A stretch of DNA of 11,999 nt, from the NCBI GenBank assembly GCA_002284615.2, contig MU069472.1, positions 568,750-580,748 on the forward strand. Direction: 5' to 3'. This document shows positions 9,501 to 11,999 of the stretch, piece by piece. Both the position numbers and the translations under genes were made by a program. This stretch comes from Dunaliella salina. Lineage: Eukaryota > Chlorophyta > Chlorophyceae > Chlamydomonadales > Dunaliellaceae. Numbering within the stretch: the stretch's first letter is position 1; every line of letters starts with the position of its first letter. Under the pieces are notes generated by a model that saw only the letters and a list, made by a program, of their open reading frames with translations, did no database searches and had not been told where the DNA came from.

Positions 9501-10604
9501 CTCTGTGTCGCAGGGGATTTTGGTGCGGGTGCCATTTGCTGTATCCATGCGCCTGACGATCATGGTCATGTGCCACAGCTTTTTCATCTTGTACCTGTGC
9601 ATGGACACGCGCGCTTGTGATTGTCATCTGCGCTTGTGCGCATCATGTGATCCCCAACAGTAACCAATTCTGTGTCACAGCTTTTTACATGCTCACAACC
9701 TTGTACTTGTGCATGGACCCGCACGCTTGTGATCATCGGTTGTGCTCGTGCACATCATGTGACTATCAACAGCAGCTGATCATGTGCACCAGGTGTCGCC
9801 CTTGCTTAGGAATGGGTTTGCATGTGCTCATCAGTTCCGTTTGTGCGCCTCATGTGTTCATCAGCAGCAGCAAATCATGTGAACCATGTACCGCCCTTGC
9901 GCATGAATGGATCTGCAGGTGATCCATCGATTGCGCTTGTGCGCCTATTGTGCTCATCAGCAGCAGCAAATCATGTGAACCATGTACCCCCCTTGTGTAC
10001 AGATGGATCTGCAGGTGACCCATCAATTGCGCTTGTGCGCATCATGCCCTCAACATCAGCAAACAATCGTGTGCACCATGTGTTGCGCTTGCACAGGCAT
10101 TGATTTGCCCATGGACCCCCAATCCAGGACCAACGCCTCCAGCGCAAGGCGTTCCCACTCGGGGACCGAGGTCTTCCCAGATGGCTGCAGGTTTCCGCAG
10201 GATCTACCTGCTGGCTCCCCTCCCATGAGTCTGCAGGCCTCTAGGATTGCTCCAAGCAGCACGCTGCCCGGGCCCATAAGTGAATCCTTCATAAGCCCTT
10301 TGTGCGAATTCTGGAACAGAGCAGCGAGCCTGCCCCCCGATGGGACCTCCTCTCTGGCTCTGTCACCCTTAAACCTGCATCAGCAGCAGTGTGTCGACCC
10401 TCAGGGGCAACAGCAGCAGCCCCGTGTCCACCCACAGCCGCAGCTGCAGCAGCAGCAGCAGCAGCAGCAGCAGCCCTACTTCCATTCACTCCACGCTCAG
10501 CCTGAGCAACAGCCGCAGCGACAGCAGCTGCAGCCTTGTGTCCATTCACTCCATGTGCAGCACCAACAACAGCCGCAGCAGCAGCATTCACTCCACAAGG
10601 GGCT

Positions 10605-10635
<31 letters not shown>

Positions 10636-11166
10636 TCACTCCACGGGGTGCCGCAGCAGCAGCAGCCCTGCCTCCATCCTCTACCAATGCCGCAGCAACA
10701 GCAGATCCAGGTCTGTGGTAGTGGGCCTGGGCCCCTGTGTGAGTCCCTCACACGCACCTCCCCTAGCCCTGCCCACAGTAACCAGGCACCAGACACAACT
10801 GTGCGGGGGGCGGGAGGGTATGCATCAGCATCAGCAGCTGCAGGAGCAGCAGCAGACGGCACTGAAGCAGGCGCAGCAGTGGCAGCAGCTTCAGAGCCAC
10901 AGGAAGCTTCCCTTGTGCATCCCGCTGCAGCAGCACTGGGTAATGTGTGCACCGAGATGCATGATGCTCCTGTGCACGGCTGTGCGATTGACGGGCAGCG
11001 CAACCCGGTGCTGATGAGGCTCTTCGAGGCACCCAGCAACCGCATGCCGTCATCTACTCAACAAGGTGGGGCACCAGCAGCACAGCTGCTTCGCTGTTCC
11101 CTTCACCTGTGTGAAATGCGTCTGCAAGCTGTCTGTACGAGATGTCCTCGCATGGTGTCTCCATAA
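2..11166 (+). CDS. Multi-exon gene for a receptor-type class III adenylate/guanylate cyclase (5' end outside the window)
   Basis: The model joins 2-288, 1593 (or 1623)-1744, 2336-2520, 3672-3831, 5667-5746, 6456-6511, 7079-7432, 7846-7922 and 10097-11065 (or to the stop at 11164-11166). Phases match at every join. The product is a single-pass membrane protein of roughly 770-800 residues within the window: an outer region, a transmembrane helix, one cytoplasmic class III nucleotidyl cyclase domain, and a long Gln-rich tail. Class III cyclases make cAMP or cGMP from ATP or GTP and work as dimers. Seen directly are VTWVCTD, STWLWEW, EGDSF, GLRVRIG, DYRG and GGQILMGPKTYQ, in the family order and spacing. 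The homology is recognised from memory of green-algal and protist cyclases; no search was run. Which nucleotide it uses cannot be decided. The exon 2 start, exons 7-9 and the 3' end are the weak parts. No promoter is visible because the start lies upstream. Confidence 0.85.
215..286 (+). other. Transmembrane segment of the cyclase
   Basis: About 24 uncharged residues, almost all Val, Leu, Ala, Ile and Gly, follow an acidic/Gly linker (GGGDDTG) and precede a basic linker in exon 2. The positive-inside rule places the downstream cyclase domain in the cytoplasm. The Val run is encoded by a GTN-rich stretch that is itself low complexity. Confidence 0.85.
289..1592 (+). other. Intron 1
   Basis: The intron is about 1.3 kb, from GTGGGT to the acceptor ending at 1592 (TTCGGCAG) or at 1622. 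It holds alternating CG at 357-368 and 474-484, a CA microsatellite at 487-507, and a 171-base tandem array in its 3' half. No exon-like segment was found between 463 and 1037. Small open frames on both strands there have no recognisable content. Confidence 0.7.
487..507 (+). repeat. (CA)n microsatellite
   Basis: About ten CA units lie in intron 1, directly after an alternating CG/GT stretch at 474-486. Alternating purine-pyrimidine tracts of this kind can adopt Z-DNA, but nothing else points to a function. Confidence 0.95.
1038..1640 (+). repeat. 171-base tandem array with an 85-base sub-period
   Basis: The landmark GCAGAGCTGAATC, followed by a T/G-rich stretch ending in GGC, recurs at about 1038, 1209, 1380 and 1551, so the period is 171-173 bases. 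A second motif (AGCCTGGGGCACAATC...CAGCCAGC) recurs at about 1433 and 1601. It resembles the half-unit at 1519, giving an approximately 85-base sub-period. The copies are diverged, with many point differences. The array runs without a break into the start of exon 2. Confidence 0.85.
1593..1744 (+). CDS. Exon 2: basic linker and first beta strand of the cyclase domain
   Basis: In frame with exon 3 this gives a Gln/Ser/Arg/Lys linker (AELSRKRSK), a PGTPG turn, and then GLVVSGDVLVTWVCT. The end aligns with the class III motif V-T-L-V-x-T-D, whose Asp is the first metal ligand. That Asp codon is split: G at 1744 joins AT at 2336-2337. The donor is ACAG|GTGCGT. The 5' edge is uncertain. Acceptors at 1592 (better pyrimidine tract) and 1622 both fit a phase 2 join to 288, and 1626 fits a phase 0 join to 292. 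The 5' part of the exon is made of the same repeat as intron 1, so the linker was probably recruited from, or spread into, repeat sequence. The motif and phase fit make the 3' end firm. Only transcripts would fix the start. Confidence 0.75.
1745..2335 (+). other. Intron 2a (between exons 2 and 3)
   Basis: The intron is 591 bases, GTGCGT to TTCCGTGCAG. Its first 200 bases are very TG-rich (many GTGTG and GGGTG units) and include a G-tract near 1822-1839. The rest is unremarkable, apart from a short direct repeat TTCCGCCTTG TTT at 2300-2323 just before the acceptor. Confidence 0.85.
1822..1839 (+). repeat. G-tract (G7-T-G10)
   Basis: Two long G runs separated by one T lie on the transcribed-sense strand of an intron. 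The run lengths are enough for four G3 segments, so a G-quadruplex in DNA or pre-mRNA is possible. It sits inside a TG-rich stretch (1735-1860). Confidence 0.8.
2336..2520 (+). CDS. Exon 3: cyclase catalytic core with both metal-ligand motifs
   Basis: The acceptor TTCCGTGCAG and donor CTTACAG|GTAAGC are both strong. The exon completes the split Asp codon and encodes VADSTWLWEWDAEVMDQ, a helix-forming AIAMHNTTIRELLEEQ, and then HEIRNEGDSFVMSFHD and the ASDAVRFCLQ helix. Family knowledge: the STWLWEW block follows the first metal Asp, and the Asp of EGDSF (2464-2466) is the second metal ligand. The residue aligned with the adenylyl cyclase substrate Lys is Arg (2452-2454), two residues before EGD. 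Basic character is kept, but it is not the canonical Lys. The exon ends in phase 0 and joins exon 4 (LQ|VQERLLQ) as expected for the family. This is the most recognisable exon in the window. Confidence 0.95.
2572..2579. other. Ambiguous bases (assembly gap or low-quality junction)
   Basis: N occurs at 2572 and 2577-2579, at the left edge of the CA microsatellite. The length of the repeat, and possibly the join across it, should be treated as unverified. Confidence 0.99.
2580..2651 (+). repeat. (CA)36 microsatellite
   Basis: About 36 uninterrupted CA units lie directly right of the N positions and directly left of a diverged copy of the exon 3 end. The exact length is unreliable given the adjoining Ns. 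Confidence 0.97.
2652..2726 (+). pseudogene. Partial copy of the exon 3 3' end plus donor site
   Basis: This segment matches 2472-2551 closely: the TTCCATGAT block, the CTTACAG|GTAAGCGCC donor, and about 25 bases of intron ending AATGTG. It differs by scattered substitutions and has lost four bases in the coding part, which shifts the frame. No acceptor precedes it, only the CA repeat. It is therefore not a usable exon, although it still has an intact donor at 2699, 178 bases downstream of the real one. Confidence 0.88.
2890..2952 (+). repeat. 21-base tandem triplication
   Basis: There are three diverged units at about 2890, 2911 and 2932, of the form A(C/T)(A/G)TG(G/T)(C/A)GGT(C/T)(C/T)GCA. 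The period is a multiple of three, so one frame stays open through it, but it lies inside an intron and no splice sites frame it. Confidence 0.7.
3167..3420 (+). repeat. 35-base minisatellite (AAGCTGC / GCAGGTGCAGGAA)
   Basis: GCTGC-led units recur near 3167, 3239, 3274, 3309 and 3343 and beyond. Each combines GCTGCAG(G/A)TGCAGGAA with AAGCTGCCC. Several units contain CAG|GT, so the array holds several splice-site look-alikes just upstream of the exon 4 acceptor. Confidence 0.75.
3432..3590 (+). pseudogene. Upstream copy of exon 4 with its acceptor, carrying an in-frame stop
   Basis: This segment is a tandem copy of about 3605-3759, covering the last bases of the intron (GGCATTTGTC...), the acceptor and the first part of exon 4. 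The offset is 168 bases. From its acceptor (TTTTTTGGCAG, ending 3503) the frame reads VQESLLHLPWPPKLLPIP and then TAG at 3558-3560, where the true exon has CAG (Gln). By eye about 14 of 87 exon bases differ. Its pyrimidine tract is at least as good as the one used for exon 4. If included, it would truncate the cyclase before the second half of the catalytic domain, so it acts like a poison exon or is simply a dead copy. Confidence 0.88.
3672..3831 (+). CDS. Exon 4: middle of the cyclase domain
   Basis: The acceptor CTTTTGCGCAG and donor ACACAG|GTGTGT frame it. It encodes VQERLLQLPWPPKLL, a Ser/Asn/Gly-containing insertion of about 25 residues, and then GPLIIAGLRVRIGINTG. In this branch of class III cyclases the LPWP block and an insertion come before the conserved G-L-R-V-R-x-G-x-(H/N)-T-G strand, so the content and order are as expected. 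It starts in phase 0 from exon 3 and ends in phase 1, with the last G completing a Gly codon with GT at 5667-5668. Both ends have partial tandem copies in the neighbouring introns, which is unusual. Confidence 0.95.
3864..3955 (+). pseudogene. Downstream copy of the exon 4 3' end plus donor site
   Basis: This is a tandem copy, offset 93 bases, of the exon 4 end and the first 30 bases of intron 3. In the matching frame it reads GPLIIASLRARVSINTG after a TAA codon and ends at ACACAG|GTGTGC. The donor is intact, but no good acceptor opens it in frame. It is best read as a dead partial exon copy. Confidence 0.85.
3990..4197 (+). repeat. 65-74-base tandem repeat, three copies
   Basis: Units start at about 3990, 4064 and 4129 with G(T/C)(G/A)TTGTGAG(A/T)GCTCCTGCA. 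They are followed by an A-rich part (GAAA...ATTAAAAGACA) and a GGCTA or GGCCA end. The copies have diverged in length. No coding sense was found. Confidence 0.8.
5667..5746 (+). CDS. Exon 5: substrate-binding loop of the cyclase
   Basis: The acceptor AATCCTCAG and donor GGACAG|GTGGGC frame it. It encodes VPDDVFLHNVTEHVDYRG and then NEYDLAGQ. The Asp of VDYRG (5711-5713) aligns with the Asp that contacts adenine in adenylyl cyclases (the D of Y-D-I-W-G). Aligning without gaps to D-x-x-G-N-x-x-N-x-A-x-R puts Asp (5732-5734) at the transition-state Asn and Gln (5744-5746) at the transition-state Arg. Both changes are unusual. The rest of the exon, including the N of GN and the A, fits the family. 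It is phase 1 in and phase 0 out. Confidence 0.94.
5747..6455 (+). other. Intron 4
   Basis: The intron is 709 bases, GTGGGC to a strong pyrimidine-rich acceptor (CTTCTGCTCTTGCAG). Its centre holds a nested inverted repeat, and the 3' half is T-rich. No exon-like segment was seen. Confidence 0.9.
5781..6098. repeat. Nested inverted repeat (possible MITE-like or foldback element)
   Basis: The motif AACCAGGTCAA(A/G)GGCTGC is present twice in direct orientation (5781-5803 and 5807-5832) and once inverted (6070-6098, GCTGCCTTTGACCTGGTTTGAGC). Against the second copy about 22 of 26 bases pair. Inside these arms, AAGGCTGGCCAT (5845-5856) is inverted again at 5930-5942. No open frame lies between the arms. 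The end points and any target-site duplication are not clear. Confidence 0.7.
6456..6511 (+). CDS. Exon 6: final conserved motif of the cyclase domain
   Basis: This short exon of 56 bases encodes ICDIADGGQILMGPKTYQ and the first two bases of an Arg codon. The A-x-G-G-Q-(I/V)-L-(M/L) block after Y-D-L-A-G-Q is the standard end of the conserved class III core in this branch, and the spacing from exon 5 is exact with no gap. The acceptor is strong (15 bases of mostly pyrimidine before CAG). The donor is AAAG|GTGTGG, followed within ten bases by a long trinucleotide repeat. Confidence 0.93.
6512..7078 (+). other. Intron 5
   Basis: The intron is 567 bases, GTGTGG to TTGCTACACAG. It starts with the trinucleotide repeat. 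The remainder is unique sequence with no visible exon. The frame of exon 6 stays open into the repeat, so retention would add a poly-Leu and poly-Met stretch. Confidence 0.82.
6519..6600 (+). repeat. Compound trinucleotide repeat (TTC)(TTG)(CTG)(ATG)
   Basis: Four adjacent trinucleotide runs differ by single base steps: TTC-like, about six TTG, about ten CTG, and about eight ATG. They begin about ten bases after the exon 6 donor. In the exon frame they read Leu and Met runs; on the other strand Gln/Ser/Ala or Cys/His runs. Confidence 0.95.
7079..7432 (+). CDS. Exon 7: tail after the cyclase domain, Ser/Thr/Arg-containing
   Basis: The acceptor TTGCTACACAG adds G to the AG left by exon 6, making Arg (TYQR|WNK). 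The donor is CGCCAG|GTGAGA, very near consensus, in phase 2. The product has about 118 residues: WNKCC, an acidic start, then MSTEDTRFQRTSIMGRF, a basic TGRRQSMLAMKSIQSRQ and a helix-like block NIYQALKGSLDQ. It has no domain I recognise. RRQS (7212-7223) fits the basophilic PKA consensus R-R-x-S. The last 30 residues (Trp- and His-rich) look less protein-like, and an earlier donor (for example GTCGTT at 7329) is possible. The phase fit on both sides supports the model; homology does not. Confidence 0.7.
7433..7845 (+). other. Intron 6, with a 95-base degenerate repeat
   Basis: The intron is 413 bases, GTGAGA to GTGCTGTTTGCAG. Within it GA(T/C)GCAA(A/G)TG...AAA(G/T)ACTTC(A/T)AAGCT recurs at about 7437, 7484 and 7579. 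A second motif, TGAACCTG(C/G)TG(G/T)CACAATG, recurs at about 7540 and 7632. The first copy begins only a few bases inside the intron, so the repeat touches the exon 7 donor. Confidence 0.65.
7846..7922 (+). CDS. Exon 8: short tail exon (tentative)
   Basis: A good acceptor (TGTGCTGTTTGCAG) and donor (GCGTCAG|GTGGGT) frame 77 bases. The first G completes an Arg codon with AG from exon 7, and the frame reads NPRLGSTSERLMRVREMNGASPTAS before ending in phase 1. The composition (Arg, Ser, Asn, Met) looks like a cytoplasmic tail. There is no homology evidence. Support is only splice-site quality and phase agreement with exon 7 and with exon 9. Confidence 0.55.
8005..8061 (+). repeat. 14-15-base minisatellite, cluster 1
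   Basis: There are four adjoining units of the form AGC(A/C)(C/T)(G/A)TGTG(G/A)GC(A/T). The same unit type returns about 800 bases downstream. Confidence 0.7.
8805..8880 (+). repeat. 14-15-base minisatellite, cluster 2
   Basis: Units related to cluster 1 (GTGTGGGCTAGC, GCATGTGTGAGTAA, GCACGTGTGGGCTAG) lie here in the same orientation. They are more diverged and have spacer changes. Confidence 0.65.
9190..9225 (+). repeat. CATA/CA microsatellite
   Basis: ACATACATACACATACACACAC-type simple sequence mixes tetranucleotide and dinucleotide units. It lies in non-coding sequence. Confidence 0.9.
9600..10096 (+). repeat. 96-base tandem array with a 32-codon open frame, abutting exon 9
   Basis: The landmark (G/A)ATCATGTG(A/C)ACCA recurs at about 9779, 9874, 9970 and 10066, so the period is 95-96 bases. 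More diverged copies lie back to about 9600 (TGTACCTGTGCATGGACACG and TGTACTTGTGCATGGACCCG). The period is a multiple of three, and one frame (9822-10103) is open through it as a 32-residue repeat (SSAAANHVNHVPPL...GSAGDPSIALVR). The last unit supplies the exon 9 acceptor. Each unit carries CTGCAG|GTGA-like splice look-alikes. Confidence 0.85.
10097..11065 (+). CDS. Exon 9: Gln/His/Pro-rich C-terminal tail
   Basis: The acceptor GCGCTTGCACAG opens a frame whose GC completes Gly with the G from exon 8. It encodes IDLPMDPQSRTNASSARRSHSG, a Ser/Pro region, then about 100 residues of Gln runs (two of nine Gln) broken by a repeated HSLH motif (four forms, for example FHSLHAQ, VHSLHVQ, QHSLHKG, QHSLHGV). 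An Ala/Gly-rich part and a less repetitive end (VHGCAIDGQRNPVLMRLFEAPSNRMPSS) follow. The exon either ends at CAACAAG|GTGGGG (11065) or runs to the stop at 11164-11166. The long frame, Pro/His breaks and non-repeat end support real coding over a pure CAG microsatellite. It could instead belong to a separate gene; its link to the cyclase rests on phase agreement only. Confidence 0.6.
10380..10710 (+). repeat. CAG-rich imperfect repeat with a CATTCACTCCA spacer
   Basis: CAG/CAA runs alternate with (C)CATTCACTCCA spacers at about 10482, 10543, 10585 and 10633. The mix of CAG, CAA and CTG codons and the conserved spacers point to selection or expansion at the protein level, not a simple slippage tract. 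Other frames read poly-Ser and poly-Ala, and the reverse strand reads poly-Ala and poly-Cys; these are shadows. Confidence 0.9.
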
Positions 11167-11800
11167 GGTGTGACCCCTGCTGCGCGCTTGCTCTGCTGTC
11201 ACCCTTTTTCTATGATTGCTGCAAAGTGCATCTGCAAGTACGTCGTACAAGGTGTCGCTGCTATGTGGGCCCATAGAGCACAGCACCTCTGGTGCTTCTT
11301 CATGTGCTCCGAATGCTCTGCGTTTTTTTCCCCCTCTGGTTTCTGTAAAATGCGTCGTATGGACAACGTGTCTCTGCTAGGCAGGCCCACAGACCACAGC
11401 ACCTCTGTCTGCTGCTTCATTTGCTCTGAAGCGTGTCCCTGCACAGATTGCGCCTCAGACATACAGCTGCTCAGCTGTCCATTTGTGTGGCAACGCAATG
11501 TTCCTTGAAGTGCTCAAGCGCACTGTGCATCTGCAAGATGGGGCCCCAGAGGCACATCTGCTTTTCCTTTTTGTCTCCCTTTTTGTGTCTCTGCAAGGCG
11601 TCTCTTGTTTTAGGTGGCGCCCCCGACGCGTATCTGCTCTGAAATCATTTCATACCTCTGCAACTATTTTGTCCCTGGAGCGTCTCTGCACAGCTTCTCT
11701 GCAAGATGGATTCCCAGAGGCACAGCTGCCCTGCTGTTCCCTCTCTGATATGCCCTATGTCTCGGCTTGTAGAGATCTGCAGGTTGACCAAACATGAGAA
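11066..11800 (+). repeat. 110-125-base degenerate tandem repeats after exon 9
   Basis: The landmark (A)ATGC(G/A)TCTGCAAG or AATGCGTCG recurs at about 11115, 11225 and 11349. GGCCCA(T/C)AGA(G/C)CACAGCACCTCTG occurs at about 11270 and 11395. CTGCAAGATGG...CCCAGAGGCACA occurs at about 11530 and 11699. The last 100 bases of the exon 9 open frame are made of this repeat (CACAGCTGCTTCGCTGTTCCCT, seen again near 11720), which suggests intron or 3' untranslated sequence. Confidence 0.7.
11344..11348 (+). promoter_or_regulatory. Possible TGTAA polyadenylation signal
   Basis: TGTAA is the usual polyadenylation signal in chlorophyte algae. This one is about 180 bases after the 11164-11166 stop. A second TGTAA is at 11985-11989. 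A five-base motif is expected by chance, so this has meaning only if the gene really ends at 11166. Confidence 0.25.
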
Positions 11801-11999
11801 AAAGGGAGAAGGCAGGGGGAAGGGATTTGCGCAGCAGTCCATTCACGCCCTTTTGGATTTTGATATTTTTGTGAAGAGAGTACATGCATGGTGGACAAAA
11901 AAGTGGATGTACCCCATTTGATTGGCTGCTTGGGTCTGATCCTTTCAGCAGTGGGCTTTTACTTGTACAGAGAATGCATGCATGTGTAAGCGTGACACA
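11801..11999. other. No gene recognised
   Basis: The sequence is mixed, with an AG-rich stretch (11799-11826) and GCATGCATG near the end. No exon, RNA gene or clear repeat was seen. Confidence 0.5.

Larger units (their letters stand above)
7923..10096 (+). other. Long intron 8 (or intergenic space if exon 9 belongs to another gene)
   Basis: This stretch of 2174 bases contains 14-15-base minisatellites in two clusters, a short tRNA-B-box-like motif near 8909, a CA/TA microsatellite at 9190-9225 and the 96-base array at its 3' end. No exon with both good splice sites and a protein-like product was found, but a short one could be missed. The minus-strand frame at 8133-8387 has a Leu-rich, hydrophobic product that I could not place. 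Confidence 0.5.

Noticed and set aside
10289..11045. Poly-Ala, poly-Ser and poly-Cys frames on both strands over the CAG region
   Set aside because: They are other-frame readings of the CAG/CAA repeat. The Gln frame has the long open extent, the matching splice phase and the non-repeat end.

Overview
The window looks like a piece of a eukaryotic nuclear genome, most likely a green alga of the Chlorophyceae type. This is an inference from a gene split into many short exons by long introns, AG|GT splice junctions, CAG/CTG runs that encode poly-Gln, CA/TG microsatellites, and a predicted protein that resembles the large family of green-algal receptor-type nucleotide cyclases. The repeat-rich style would fit a Dunaliella-like genome, but the sequence alone does not prove the species. 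No rRNA, intact tRNA, prokaryotic operon or CRISPR array was seen.

One plus-strand gene explains nearly all recognisable coding sequence. It enters from upstream and has at least nine exons. Exon 1 (to 288) carries the end of an extracellular Cys-containing region, a Gly-rich linker and one transmembrane helix. Exon 2 (about 1593 or 1623 to 1744) gives a short basic linker and the first strand of a class III cyclase domain. Exons 3 (2336-2520), 4 (3672-3831), 5 (5667-5746) and 6 (6456-6511) complete the catalytic domain. Exon 7 (7079-7432) and exon 8 (7846-7922) give a Ser/Thr/Arg-containing tail. Exon 9 (from 10097) gives a long Gln/His/Pro-rich tail. Splice phases agree at every proposed junction, which is the main internal support for the model.

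The introns make up most of the window, and most carry their own repeat family. Intron 1 has a 171-base array with an 85-base sub-period. Intron 2 has a CA microsatellite with N gaps, 21-base and 35-base minisatellites, and copies of both flanking exon edges. Intron 3 has a copy of the exon 4 end and a 65-74-base repeat. Intron 4 has a nested inverted repeat. Intron 5 has a compound trinucleotide repeat beside the donor. Intron 6 has a 95-base repeat. Intron 8 has 14-15-base minisatellites and a 96-base array. A 110-125-base array follows the putative end of exon 9.

The most unusual points are these. Partial tandem copies of exon edges, each with its splice site, lie next to exons 3 and 4; two of them carry in-frame stops, so they are poison-exon-like. 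In addition, the catalytic domain keeps both metal-binding Asp residues and the substrate Asp, but has Asp and Gln where typical class III cyclases have the transition-state Asn and Arg.
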